The notes below the pieces were generated by a model. It was given only the letters and a program-made list of their open reading frames with translations. It was not told the DNA's origin and made no database searches. From JANQEU01 sp965228045 (GTDB taxonomy: Bacteria; Bacteroidota; Bacteroidia; Cytophagales; Cyclobacteriaceae): DNA of 64,000 nt. Where the stretch lies: the NCBI GenBank assembly GCA_965228045.1, contig OZ245789.1, positions 124,001 to 188,000 on the forward strand, in the 5' to 3' direction. Shown here piece after piece: positions 51,066 through 60,068 of this stretch (within the stretch, counting starts at the first letter, position 1; each line of letters begins with the position of its first letter). Both the position numbers and the translations under genes were made by a program.

Positions 51066-52400
51066 TTATCTGTTGAACAGGAGTCTGCTGCCTTTTTGAC
51101 TTTCGTCGAAATTTCCCCGATTGTAGGCATGATGACCGCTCACAAAAGTCCCTGTCACGCTTGATTGGAATTGATGACCATCAAACGGAGACCATCCGCA
51201 CTTTGCAAGAATATTTTCTTTGGTCACTGTCCATGGTTGTTTGAGATCGACCAGAACGAGATCGGCATAATAGCCTTCCCTTATAAATCCTCTTTCACTC
51301 AACTGGAAACATTCAGCTACTGCATGGCTTGTCTTTCGCACTATGTCCTCAAGGGAGATTTTGCCAGCATGATACATGTCCAGAAGTGCTACCAAAGAGT
51401 GCTGTACCAGCGGACCTCCCGAGGGTGCATTGAGATAGGAATTTGCTTTTTCCTGAAGGGTATGAGGGGCATGGTCCGTAGCTATCACATCGATGCGATC
51501 ATCCAACACCGCCCTCAGGATCTCATCTCTGTCCTCCGGTGACTTGACTGCCGGATTCCACTTAATAAATGATCCTTTTTCCTTATAATCTTTGTCTGAA
51601 AACCACAAGTGATGAATACAGGCTTCAGAAGTAATTCTCTTTTCCTTCAAAGGAATATCATTAGAGAATTGAAATGTTTCTTTACCTGTGGAAATGTGTA
51701 GGATATGAAGTCGTGTGTTATACTTTTTGGCCAACTCAATGGCCAGGGAGGAAGAAAGGTAACAGGCCTCCTCTGATCTTATAATCGGATGTTGATCAAA
51801 TGGAATATTCTCACCAAACTGCTTTTTTGCTAGATCGGTATTGATTCTGATAGTTTGTTCATCTTCACAATGAGTAGCAATCAGCATAGGAACCTTTGAG
51901 AATATGCCCTCCAGTACCTCTTCATTATCGACCAGCATATTTCCTGTAGACGATCCCATAAAGACTTTTACCCCACATACGTTGGAGGAATTGGTTTTTA
52001 GCACCTCCTCAAGGTTTTCGTTGGAGGCACCCATATAAAAGGAATAATTGGCGAGGGATTTGGTACTTCCCAATTCATACTTTTTGGCCAAAAGTTCCTG
52101 GGTAAGAGTTTGAGGAACCACATTTGGCATTTCCATAAATGAAGTCACACCTCCTGCTACCGCTGCTTTGGCCTCAGTATAAATCTCGGCCTTGTGAGTC
52201 AGTCCAGGCTCTCTGAAATGGACCTGATCATCAATCAGTCCGGGGAGCAAATGCAATCCCTCGCAATTTATTTCTTTGACATTTTTACCGGACAGTTCCT
52301 CTCCAATTCGGGATATCCTTTGCCCCTCAATCTCCACATCTGTCCGTTTGATCTGACCTTCATTTACTACCGTTGCCCCTTTTAATATGATTTTTCTCAT
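51066..52400 (-). CDS. pyrC: Dihydroorotase
   Basis: 444 residues; closes carbamoyl aspartate to dihydroorotate in pyrimidine synthesis. Motifs: LLPGLIDDQVHFREPGLTHK (near 52-71), GGVTSFMEMPN, ATHCEDE with a metal histidine, LHILHISTGKET, and the catalytic aspartate in ATDHAPH. The first metal motif is QVH where most dihydroorotases have HVH, so one zinc ligand is exchanged; similar QVH forms occur in Bacteroidota enzymes as far as I recall. Otherwise complete, so presumably active. A lysine for carbamylation in the KVFMGS-type region is present (VKVFMGSSTGN). Confidence 0.92.
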   Translation of the reverse strand: MRKIILKGATVVNEGQIKRTDVEIEGQRISRIGEELSGKNVKEINCEGLHLLPGLIDDQVHFREPGLTHKAEIYTEAKAAVAGGVTSFMEMPNVVPQTLTQELLAKKYELGSTKSLANYSFYMGASNENLEEVLKTNSSNVCGVKVFMGSSTGNMLVDNEEVLEGIFSKVPMLIATHCEDEQTIRINTDLAKKQFGENIPFDQHPIIRSEEACYLSSSLAIELAKKYNTRLHILHISTGKETFQFSNDIPLKEKRITSEACIHHLWFSDKDYKEKGSFIKWNPAVKSPEDRDEILRAVLDDRIDVIATDHAPHTLQEKANSYLNAPSGGPLVQHSLVALLDMYHAGKISLEDIVRKTSHAVAECFQLSERGFIREGYYADLVLVDLKQPWTVTKENILAKCGWSPFDGHQFQSSVTGTFVSGHHAYNRGNFDESQKGSRLLFNR

Positions 52401-52484
52401 AGGAAAGAATATAATCCGTGGGAATTATATGATTTTATTGAGATTGATAAGAATTCCCTTTAAAAAAATTTATTATTGTATATC

Positions 52485-52558
52485 GGAAGGGCCTAAGGCC
52501 TTTCCACCATAGCTGGTTGAAGATCTTGAGGGGCAGGTCCCCCTGTTCCTTCAAGATC
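52485..52558 (-). terminator. Two stem-loops downstream of the M28 peptidase gene
   Basis: GATCTTGA (52522-52529) pairs with TCAAGATC (52551-52558) around an inner GGGG/CCCC; GGAAGGGCC (52485-52493) pairs with GGCCTTTCC (52497-52505). Both lie just past the M28 stop codon. A T-rich run lies after the second on the minus strand, but at some distance, so termination is likely but not proven. Confidence 0.5.
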
Positions 52559-52562
52559 ATTT

Positions 52563-53996
52563 TTAATCTACTTTCAACCGGTCTTCCCTATTGGCAATTT
52601 CCCATGCGGTATGAAACACAAGGTCAGCTACTTTTTTGATCCTGTCAAAATTGATTTTGTCTATGGTATCAGTAGGTTTATGATAATCAGGGTGTGTTCC
52701 ATTGAAATAGAAGATTATCGGAATATTGTTTTTCGCAAAATTGTAATGGTCTGATCTGTAATAGAATCGATTTGGATCATTCTCGTCGTTATAAGTATAG
52801 TCAAATTCCAGATTCACCGTCACCTCGTTGATGCGCTCGTGTAGTGTGTTCAGTTCTGAGGATAATTTATCTGCGCCGATTACGTAGATATAATTTGGAT
52901 TGCCTTCGTGTCTATCGTCGACCCTGCCAATCATGTCCATGTTAAGATTAACAATCGTATTCTCCAATGGAAAGACCGGAGATTCATCTGTATAATATTG
53001 CGATCCCAGAAGTCCTTTTTCCTCACCGGAAACGCACATAAATAAAATACTTCTTTCAGGTCGGTTTCCTTTGTCTGCAGCTGTGGCAAAGGCTTCGGCA
53101 ATTTCAAGAACTGCTGTAGTTCCCGAGCCATCGTCATCGGCACCGTTGTTGATCTCACCATCGGGATTTATACCGATATGGTCATAGTGACTGGTCACAA
53201 CCAGAATTTCATCAGGCTTTTTAGATCCTTCCAGAAAACCCAACACATTTTCTCCGGAAATGTCCTCAATCAGGCGGTCAGCGTTTAATATTAACCGTGC
53301 TGTCTCCCCTTCCTTTAACTCCCCCATTGGTTTACCATATGCCCATTGAACAACTCCTTCTTTCACGATTACAATTCGATCTCCACTTTCATCAAAACTT
53401 TTGCTTACCCTGGGTTGAGTATAAAACCGGGAAAATCTGCTCATCGCAAAATCCAGTTCACTTTCTTCCGCTGAGATAATTAGGTAACCAGCCGGACTAT
53501 AATCGTTAAGGCTCTTGATCCTGGTGTCCCAGCCGCCCCATGAATCGTTCTTCATCACAAGGAATTTTCCTTCTACCTCATGTTGGTCAAAATCTGCCGA
53601 GTCAGTAAGAAAGATAAGATCTATGTATTCTTCTCCTTTGGTCTCATAGCTGGAGTAGTAGAGAAAATCTACCAGGTTCTCCTTAAGCTCGTCACCTTTT
53701 TTGAGATAGATTTCATTCCACACCGCTTTTTGCAATGGAAATGATTGTATATAAGAGCCATCAACCGGTGGTTCTAACCCAATCTTTTCAAAGTGACTCG
53801 CAATGTAATTCATGGCTATTTTTTGTCCTTTCTCACCGGTTTCGCGGCCTTCAAGAGAATCTGAAGCAAGTACCCCAAGGCGAGCTTCCAGTTCAACAGT
53901 AGTAATGGTCTTCGCAAACCTTACTGCTTTCTTATCCTGAGCGAAAGAAATATTGATCAAAAAGAGCATTAAAATCGCCCAATAAAATCTATTCAT
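52563..53996 (-). CDS. Secreted M28-family metallopeptidase
   Basis: 477 residues with a signal peptide (MNRFYWAILMLFLINISFAQ). Aminopeptidase motifs of M28: VTSHYDHIGINPDGEINNGADDDGSGTTAVLEIAEAF with the first zinc histidine and aspartate, CVSGEEKGLLGSQYY with the catalytic glutamate pair, DMIGRVDD, and FNGTHPDYHKPTDTIDKI with a zinc histidine. A PA-like inserted domain (about 140-230) lies before the core. It degrades peptides outside the cell or in the periplasm. The ATG at 53994-53996 is chosen because longer forms lack a signal peptide and enter the divergent gcvP region. Confidence 0.93.
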   Translation of the reverse strand: MNRFYWAILMLFLINISFAQDKKAVRFAKTITTVELEARLGVLASDSLEGRETGEKGQKIAMNYIASHFEKIGLEPPVDGSYIQSFPLQKAVWNEIYLKKGDELKENLVDFLYYSSYETKGEEYIDLIFLTDSADFDQHEVEGKFLVMKNDSWGGWDTRIKSLNDYSPAGYLIISAEESELDFAMSRFSRFYTQPRVSKSFDESGDRIVIVKEGVVQWAYGKPMGELKEGETARLILNADRLIEDISGENVLGFLEGSKKPDEILVVTSHYDHIGINPDGEINNGADDDGSGTTAVLEIAEAFATAADKGNRPERSILFMCVSGEEKGLLGSQYYTDESPVFPLENTIVNLNMDMIGRVDDRHEGNPNYIYVIGADKLSSELNTLHERINEVTVNLEFDYTYNDENDPNRFYYRSDHYNFAKNNIPIIFYFNGTHPDYHKPTDTIDKINFDRIKKVADLVFHTAWEIANREDRLKVD

Positions 53997-54014
53997 CAGC
54001 GTATCAAATTTTTC

Positions 54015-54022
54015 CAAAACTA
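54015..54022 (-). promoter_or_regulatory. Candidate -7 box of the M28 peptidase gene
   Basis: The minus strand reads TAGTTTTG, a full match to TAnnTTTG, ending 18 bases before the start codon. A -33 TTG was not found at proper spacing. Confidence 0.4.
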
Positions 54023-54083
54023 CACATTTCCGAATCAGTCGGATAAGTGGAATTTTTTGAGCGGTCAACCTGTTGAATTGATT

Positions 54084-54091
54084 TACATTTG
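54084..54091 (+). promoter_or_regulatory. Candidate -7 box of gcvP
   Basis: TACATTTG, full match to TAnnTTTG, 19 bases before the gcvP start. It forms a divergent promoter pair with the box at 54015-54022. Confidence 0.45.
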
Positions 54092-54101
54092 CGGGAAATT
54101 T

Positions 54102-54106
54102 GGAGG
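54102..54106 (+). promoter_or_regulatory. Shine-Dalgarno site of gcvP
   Basis: GGAGG four bases before the ATG at 54111. Such sites are uncommon in this genome, and this one supports the chosen start codon of gcvP over the longer form at 54057. Confidence 0.6.
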
Positions 54107-54110
54107 AGCA

Positions 54111-56966
54111 ATGCGTATAAACCTGAATTCAAAAGAACAATTTCACACAAGACATAATGGACCATCGGATTCTGAAATCTCGGAAATGATGAAGTCCGTT
54201 GGAGTGGCCTCTCTCGATGATCTTATTTCTGAGACTATTCCAACTTCCATACGGACCAACAAATCCTTAAATATACCGGATGGAAAGTCCGAATTTCGTT
54301 ACCTGAAGGACCTGGAAAAAGTTGCTTCCAGAAACAAAGTTTTCGATTCCTACATAGGACAGGGATATTACAATTGTATCGTACCTGCGGTAATAAAAAG
54401 AAATGTTCTGGAGAATCCGGGGTGGTATACCGCGTATACACCTTATCAGGCTGAAATAGCCCAGGGAAGACTGGAGGCATTGATCAATTTCCAAACCATG
54501 GTGACCGACCTGACAGGTATGGAGCTCGCCAATGCCTCTCTTTTGGATGAAGGCACCGCCGTAGCCGAGGCCATGAGCATGTTCTACTCCTCAAGAAAAG
54601 GATCAAAAAAATCGGCAAACAGATTCCTCGTTGATAAGAACATTTTCCCTCAAACGCTTGACGTGCTTAAAACCAGAGCAGGCTCATTCGGAATTGAATT
54701 GGAGGTAGTGGAGCTGGATAAGGTGGACCTATCAGATACATCCGTTTTTGGAATGTATTTTCAATATCCGGATGACAACGGTGAAGTGGTTTCCCGAAAA
54801 GATTTTTGCGCGTCTGCCAAAGAGCATGATCTTCAGATCGCTGTTGGAACCGATCTTTTGGCGCTCACGCTCCTCGACCCTCCGGGAAAATGGGGTGTAG
54901 ATGTAGTGGTAGGTACATCACAAAGATTTGGTGTACCGTTTGGTTACGGTGGACCTCACGCCGCATTCTTTGCCACCACAGAGAATTATAAAAGAGCCAT
55001 TCCCGGACGGATCATTGGAGTATCAAAAGATCAGGAGGGTAATAATGCATATCGAATGGCCTTGCAAACCCGGGAACAACACATTAAAAGAGAGCGAGCC
55101 ACTTCAAATATTTGTACAGCTCAGGTTCTATTGGCCGTAATGGCATCTATGTATGCAGTATATCATGGCCCGCATAAGCTAAGGGCCATCGCCATGAGGG
55201 TGCATGCGCTGGCAAGAAAGGCAGCAGAAGCTTTAAGCGAATTAGGTTTTAAGAATATAAATGAATCCTATTTTGATACCCTGAAGTTCAAAGTGGATGA
55301 TTCCGTTAAGATCAGGAAAATAGCTGAATCATCGGAGTTGAACTTCCGGTATTTTGAAGATAATTCCATCGGCATATCATTCGATGAAACTCATAATCTG
55401 CAAAGCGTAGAAAAGGTAGTTGGTGTTTTTGCCCGGGCTTCGGCAAAAAGCACACCAAGCTTGCAAGCCGAGTATGACCTGGATGACACAAAGTTTAGGT
55501 CCATTGATTATTTGGATCATCCTGTTTTTAATTCCTATCATTCCGAGCATGAAATGCTCAGGTACCTAAAAAGACTCGAGAATAAGGATCTCTCTTTGGT
55601 TCATTCAATGATCTCACTTGGCTCCTGCACCATGAAACTGAATGCCACCACAGAAATGATCCCGGTAACCTGGCCAAATTTCGCTGAAATTCATCCGTTT
55701 GCCCCTGACAGTCAGACGGAAGGTTATCATGAAATGATCAACGAACTTCATGACTGGTTGGCTGAAATCACAGACTTTCATAAAGTTTCCTTCCAACCGA
55801 ATTCAGGTGCCCAGGGTGAATATGCGGGTTTGATGGTGATCAAAGCCTATCACGAGCACAATGGAGATCATCACCGGAAGGTTGCCCTAATTCCGTCTTC
55901 TGCACATGGAACCAATCCGGCAAGCGCTGTAATGGCGGGTATGGAAGTTCAAATTGTCGCCTGCGATGAAAATGGCAATATTGATCTTGATGATCTTAAG
56001 AATAAAGCACGGCAACATGCTGAAAATCTGGCGGCATTGATGGTCACGTATCCCTCCACACACGGAGTTTTTGAGGAATCGATCATTGAGATATGTGACA
56101 TGATCCATGAATATGGTGGTCAGGTGTATATGGATGGGGCCAATATGAATGCCCAGGTAGGCTTGACCTCACCGGCAATGATTGGAGCTGATGTTTGTCA
56201 CCTGAATCTTCATAAGACATTTTGTATCCCCCACGGTGGAGGGGGACCTGGAATGGGTCCTATTGGCGTCGTAAAGCATCTTGCCCCTTTTCTACCTCAT
56301 ACCGGAGAAAATAAAATAACCAGTATATCTGCGGCGCCTTTTGGTAGTGCGGGTATCCTTCCAATTTCACATGCCTACATTGCTATGATGGGTGGTGAAG
56401 GACTTACGCTAGCAACTAAAATCGCTATTTTAAATGCCAATTACATTGCGTCAGTACTGGCACCTCATTATCCAATTCTATACAAAGGGAGAAAAGGCAG
56501 AAACGCCCATGAGCTCATCATCGATTGCAGGCAGTTTAAGAAAATCGGGGTGGAAGTGGAAGACATCGCCAAAAGGATGATGGACTATGGTTATCATGCA
56601 CCTACAGTTTCATTTCCGGTACCCGGAACCATGATGATCGAACCAACAGAAAGCGAAACGAAAGTAGAGTTGGATCGCTTTTGCCAGGTAATGATCAGCA
56701 TCAAACAGGAAATCGATGAAATAGCTACTGGTGAAGCCGATAGTGAGAACAACGTCCTGAAAAATGCGCCTCACACACAGCGAGCTGCATTGTCACCTGA
56801 CTGGGATAAGCCGTATACCAGAGAGAAAGCAGTGTTCCCATTGGAATTTGTAAAAACAAATAAATTCTGGCCGTCAGTCAGCAGAATAGACAGTGCATAC
56901 GGCGACCGAAATCTTTATTGCAGTTGTATACCGGTTTCGGATTATCAAAACGAAGTAGAAGCCTAA
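54111..56966 (+). CDS. gcvP: Glycine dehydrogenase (decarboxylating), P protein
   Basis: 951 residues, a full-length fused alpha-beta P protein. PLP enzyme that decarboxylates glycine and passes the aminomethyl group to the lipoyl arm of GcvH. Motifs: FHTRHNGPSDSEISEMM at the start, SYIGQGYYNCIVPAVIKRN, TGMELANASLLDEGTA, GRIIGVSKDQEGN, MKLNATTEMIPVTWPNF, and the PLP lysine in LNLHKTFCIPHGGGGPGMGP. The start at 54111 is supported by a GGAGG ribosome site. Its stop overlaps the convergent lipoprotein gene by four bases. gcvT is 53 kb away. Confidence 0.97.
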   Translation: MRINLNSKEQFHTRHNGPSDSEISEMMKSVGVASLDDLISETIPTSIRTNKSLNIPDGKSEFRYLKDLEKVASRNKVFDSYIGQGYYNCIVPAVIKRNVLENPGWYTAYTPYQAEIAQGRLEALINFQTMVTDLTGMELANASLLDEGTAVAEAMSMFYSSRKGSKKSANRFLVDKNIFPQTLDVLKTRAGSFGIELEVVELDKVDLSDTSVFGMYFQYPDDNGEVVSRKDFCASAKEHDLQIAVGTDLLALTLLDPPGKWGVDVVVGTSQRFGVPFGYGGPHAAFFATTENYKRAIPGRIIGVSKDQEGNNAYRMALQTREQHIKRERATSNICTAQVLLAVMASMYAVYHGPHKLRAIAMRVHALARKAAEALSELGFKNINESYFDTLKFKVDDSVKIRKIAESSELNFRYFEDNSIGISFDETHNLQSVEKVVGVFARASAKSTPSLQAEYDLDDTKFRSIDYLDHPVFNSYHSEHEMLRYLKRLENKDLSLVHSMISLGSCTMKLNATTEMIPVTWPNFAEIHPFAPDSQTEGYHEMINELHDWLAEITDFHKVSFQPNSGAQGEYAGLMVIKAYHEHNGDHHRKVALIPSSAHGTNPASAVMAGMEVQIVACDENGNIDLDDLKNKARQHAENLAALMVTYPSTHGVFEESIIEICDMIHEYGGQVYMDGANMNAQVGLTSPAMIGADVCHLNLHKTFCIPHGGGGPGMGPIGVVKHLAPFLPHTGENKITSISAAPFGSAGILPISHAYIAMMGGEGLTLATKIAILNANYIASVLAPHYPILYKGRKGRNAHELIIDCRQFKKIGVEVEDIAKRMMDYGYHAPTVSFPVPGTMMIEPTESETKVELDRFCQVMISIKQEIDEIATGEADSENNVLKNAPHTQRAALSPDWDKPYTREKAVFPLEFVKTNKFWPSVSRIDSAYGDRNLYCSCIPVSDYQNEVEA

Positions 56967-57424
56967 ATACATCTATCGAAGGCAAAAGTGCCTTCGATGG
57001 TGTTTTCATCATCAACGATAGCCTGGATGTATCCGCCTACTCTGCGACCTTCTATTGAAGTGATTTCAATGAAACCGCTGGTGGCATCAAGAAATTGCTG
57101 GCCGACTCCACTTTGGTGAAACTTCAGGTTTTTGGTACCCTCCGAAAGGGGAAGTGGATAATACCCTTCTTCATTGGAAATAGTGAAAGAAATGTAGGCA
57201 TTGATGCTGACAATTACGCACGGATCTGTTTCCATCTCCAGCTGGCCGAACATTTCAACCGCAAATTCATCCGTGGAAGACAGGTAATTTGCCTTGGCAA
57301 ACTGGTACTCCCAGGTTTCACCTCCTATGGTTCCGTTGACCAGAGGACCTGAAAGCCCATTGTCATTGTCACAATTGACAAAAACAATAAGCATCAAAAT
57401 CAATGTGTAGACAGCAAATCTCAA
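56963..57424 (-). CDS. Hypothetical lipoprotein
   Basis: 153 residues starting at a TTG directly after the stop codon of the TANGO2-like gene (TAATTG); no other start allows a full signal. The lipobox is FVNC (Cys18). The mature part is beta-rich (GPLVNGTIGGETWEYQFAKANY..., INAYISFTISNEEGYYPLPL, FIEITSIEGRRVGGYIQAIVDD) and ends in two cysteines-containing strands. Not recognised; similar short beta-sandwich lipoproteins are common in Bacteroidota. Probably cotranscribed with the TANGO2-like gene upstream. Confidence 0.6.
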   Translation of the reverse strand: MRFAVYTLILMLIVFVNCDNDNGLSGPLVNGTIGGETWEYQFAKANYLSSTDEFAVEMFGQLEMETDPCVIVSINAYISFTISNEEGYYPLPLSEGTKNLKFHQSGVGQQFLDATSGFIEITSIEGRRVGGYIQAIVDDENTIEGTFAFDRCI

Positions 57425-58183
57425 TTATTGCAATTTAAAGTTGAACTCAACCATCCCTTCCATCCGATCTCCGACAGGATAAGACTTTTCTAAGAACGAA
57501 ACTTCACTCGCATTGTTGATCATGAGAACAGAACTGGAGCAGGTTCCATATCTCTCAGTGCGAATGCAAATAGCAGAAAGCGCTTTCTCCAGTTCCGGAG
57601 AAACTCCGGTATCCGGCAGAAATTCGTCCCCGGCAGTATTTTGATCATTCAATAGCTCCATCAGGTCGTGGGCATTGAAATCACCGGAGATTACAGTTTC
57701 GAAGGTTTCTTTTAGTTGAGTGACCTTTGGCCATGGTGTGTCTAAAAGGGCATTGCTAAGGCCATGAACACCGTCATCTAATGAATTGACTTTTCCTTCA
57801 TAATTACTATAGTGGTACATTTTGGAATCTCTGTATGTCAGCAAGTTGAAGCCATTATAATCATCTTTGTGTTCATGGATTTGATGAAGATAATCTTTTG
57901 GATGATCCGATCCCAACAAATAATCCAACGGAAGGTCACCCCTGGTTTTGGCAGTGTCCTTTATGTTCTTGAGGTCCCGGTAATTGGTGACAGCAGCAAA
58001 ACGACCGGATTCCGTAATTCCCATCCAGGTACCGCTTGCCTTTAAATCCTTTCCGGCATACATGGTCGTGTTCTCCCATTTATGAACTGGGGTAGTAGGT
58101 CGCTCATAAAATTCATCCCTATTGGCTATTAGGATCAGTGGATAATGCGGATGACTATTTAAGGAAAAAACGATTAAACACAT
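57425..58183 (-). CDS. NRDE-family protein (TANGO2-like)
   Basis: 252 residues. The N-terminal NRDE motif is clear: MCLIVFSLNSHPHYPLILIANRDEFYERPT (NRDE at 22-25), followed by GRFAAVTNYRD and the C-terminal CSSSVLMINNASEVSFLEKSY. The Cys at position 2 and the Ntn-hydrolase-like topology suggest an autoprocessed hydrolase fold. Eukaryotic TANGO2 is linked to lipid or heme handling, but the bacterial function is unsettled. First gene of a likely two-gene operon with the lipoprotein. Confidence 0.88.
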   Translation of the reverse strand: MCLIVFSLNSHPHYPLILIANRDEFYERPTTPVHKWENTTMYAGKDLKASGTWMGITESGRFAAVTNYRDLKNIKDTAKTRGDLPLDYLLGSDHPKDYLHQIHEHKDDYNGFNLLTYRDSKMYHYSNYEGKVNSLDDGVHGLSNALLDTPWPKVTQLKETFETVISGDFNAHDLMELLNDQNTAGDEFLPDTGVSPELEKALSAICIRTERYGTCSSSVLMINNASEVSFLEKSYPVGDRMEGMVEFNFKLQ

Positions 58184-58273
58184 AGGTGAAAATTGACTTA
58201 TTAAATAATCTCACGGCATAATTAGTTCATCATTTAAGGCATTCCAAATATAAGTTGAGCCCTAGATTCTAGC

Positions 58274-58281
58274 TATATTTG
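58274..58281 (+). promoter_or_regulatory. Candidate -7 box of rmuC
   Basis: TATATTTG, a full match to TAnnTTTG, five bases before the rmuC ATG, implying a leaderless transcript. A TTG lies 16 bases upstream, shorter than the usual spacing. Confidence 0.4.
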
Positions 58282-58286
58282 AGTTC

Positions 58287-59657
58287 ATGGAATTAAGCCA
58301 CTTACTGGCGCTCATCGCAGGATCTGTTTTCGGATTGATGATAGGTTATCTGATCCGCTCCCTTTTCACCAAAAAGACTCCTGGAAACTCTGTAGAATTT
58401 GAAAGATCCCTGGCCATTGAACAGGACAGGGCTAAACGGTTACAACAAGACCTGTCTCAGCTCAATAATGAGTTAAAAGCTGAGCGTGAGAAGAACCTCA
58501 AATTAAGTGGCGAAAACGCTACGCTTCAGTCTAATTATAAAAATATACGGGAAAGACTTTCGGAGCAGAAGACTGAACTGGCAGAACTTCAACAGCAGTT
58601 TACCAATCAGTTTAAGGTGCTGGCCAACGATATTTTTGAGGAAAAATCGAAGAAGTTCACTGATCAGAATAAGTCAAACCTTTACGACATACTAAAACCT
58701 CTGGGAGAAAAAATCACGGAATTTGAGAAAAAGGTAGAGCTGACAAATAAAGAAAGCCTTCAGAGGTCGACTGCTTTGCGGGAGCAAATAATAAGTCTCC
58801 GCGAACTCAATCAAAAGATGACCCAGGAGGCCGAAAATCTCACGAAGGCATTGAAAGGTGATACAAGAATACAAGGAAATTGGGGAGAGCTTGTGTTGGA
58901 GAGAATACTGGAACAATCCGGACTGGAGAAAGACCGTGAATACATCACCCAGGAAACAATGCACAACGAAGACGGGCGAAGACTTCGGCCTGATGTGATC
59001 ATAAAGTTACCTGAAAACCGAAACCTGGTCATCGATGCGAAGGCTACTTTGACCGCGTATGAAAAGTATGCAAACGCCAATACAGATCAGGAGCGAGCAG
59101 AATACCTGAAAGCTCACCTCATTACCGTGAAGGCCCATATCAAAGCGCTTTCAGAAAAAAACTACAACACCCTTTTCGATGGTGGAGCGCTGGATTACGT
59201 GCTCATGTTTATTCCGATCGAAGCGGCTTTCGCATTGATCGTACAGGAAGGTGAGGACCTCTATAACGAAGCCCACAATAACAACATCATCATCGTGAGT
59301 CCGGCTACGTTGATCGCCACGCTCAGAACGGTGGCCAATATCTGGCGGCATGAATATCAAAACAGAAATGCTCTGGAAATTGCGAAACAGGGTGGGGCCC
59401 TTTATGACAAGTTCAAAGCGTTTGTGGACGATCTGGTGAAGGTAGGACAATCTTTAAAATCCACTCAGGGGACCTATGAGGAAGCTATGAAAAAGCTATA
59501 TTCTGGTCGGGATAACCTTATCCGTAAAACAGAAAGATTGCGTGAACTGGGGGCTAAGACTTCGAAGACAATGGATCAAAAACTGCTGGACAAGGCCGAT
59601 GTCCCCAACTCCTCACAACCCGTCAATACCGACAGTCCAAACCTTTTTGGCGACTAA
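58287..59657 (+). CDS. rmuC: DNA recombination protein RmuC
   Basis: 456 residues. An N-terminal membrane helix (about 4-24) and a long coiled coil (about 30-200, with EQDRAKRLQQDLSQLNNELKAE) precede the RmuC nuclease-like domain: GNWGELVLERILEQSGLEKDREYITQE, RLRPDVIIKLPENRNLVIDAKATLTAYEKY, and VLMFIPIEAAFAL. RmuC limits inversions at short repeats and may cut DNA structures. The start ATG follows a -7 box almost directly. It has its own transcript as far as can be seen; the GroES-like gene follows after 33 bases. Confidence 0.94.
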   Translation: MELSHLLALIAGSVFGLMIGYLIRSLFTKKTPGNSVEFERSLAIEQDRAKRLQQDLSQLNNELKAEREKNLKLSGENATLQSNYKNIRERLSEQKTELAELQQQFTNQFKVLANDIFEEKSKKFTDQNKSNLYDILKPLGEKITEFEKKVELTNKESLQRSTALREQIISLRELNQKMTQEAENLTKALKGDTRIQGNWGELVLERILEQSGLEKDREYITQETMHNEDGRRLRPDVIIKLPENRNLVIDAKATLTAYEKYANANTDQERAEYLKAHLITVKAHIKALSEKNYNTLFDGGALDYVLMFIPIEAAFALIVQEGEDLYNEAHNNNIIIVSPATLIATLRTVANIWRHEYQNRNALEIAKQGGALYDKFKAFVDDLVKVGQSLKSTQGTYEEAMKKLYSGRDNLIRKTERLRELGAKTSKTMDQKLLDKADVPNSSQPVNTDSPNLFGD

Positions 59658-59690
59658 GACTGTTGTCTTATTTTTACAGCCTTTTAAAAA

Positions 59691-60068
59691 ATGGAATTAA
59701 CATCTGATAACAAGCTTAGGAAGCTGATTGTGGTAGGTGATCGCGTATTGATCAAACCTCAAAAGGAATCTGAAAAGACAGAAAGTGGTATTTTTCTGCC
59801 ACCTGGGGTACAGGAGAGAGAAAAGATCCAGACAGGATATATTGTGAAAGCCGGACCAGGTTATCCGATCCCTATGAGCTCCGAGGATGAGGACTGGAAA
59901 CCTGAAGATGAAAAAATAAAATACATTCCATTGCAGGCCAAGGAGGGTGATAAGGCCATTTTTCTACAAAAGACAGCTTTTGAGATCAAATATGAGGGAG
60001 AGAAATATTTCATCGTCCCCCAATCTTCCATACTAATGCTGGAACGAGAAGAGGATTTATTTGATTGA
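59691..60068 (+). CDS. GroES-like co-chaperone family protein
   Basis: 125 residues, longer than true GroES (about 95). It shows the GroES beta-barrel pattern IVVGDRVLIKPQKESEKTESGIFLPPGVQEREKIQTGYIVKAGPG and a second half EGDKAIFLQKTAFEIKYEGEKYFIVPQSSILML. An insertion of about 25 residues (PMSSEDEDWKPEDEKIKY) separates the halves. The mobile-loop IVL motif is not clear, so partnering with GroEL is uncertain. It converges on hemB with a 12-base overlap. Confidence 0.85.
   Translation: MELTSDNKLRKLIVVGDRVLIKPQKESEKTESGIFLPPGVQEREKIQTGYIVKAGPGYPIPMSSEDEDWKPEDEKIKYIPLQAKEGDKAIFLQKTAFEIKYEGEKYFIVPQSSILMLEREEDLFD

Noticed and set aside
54057..54110. Longer gcvP start
   Set aside because: The GGAGG ribosome site and the family length support the ATG at 54111.
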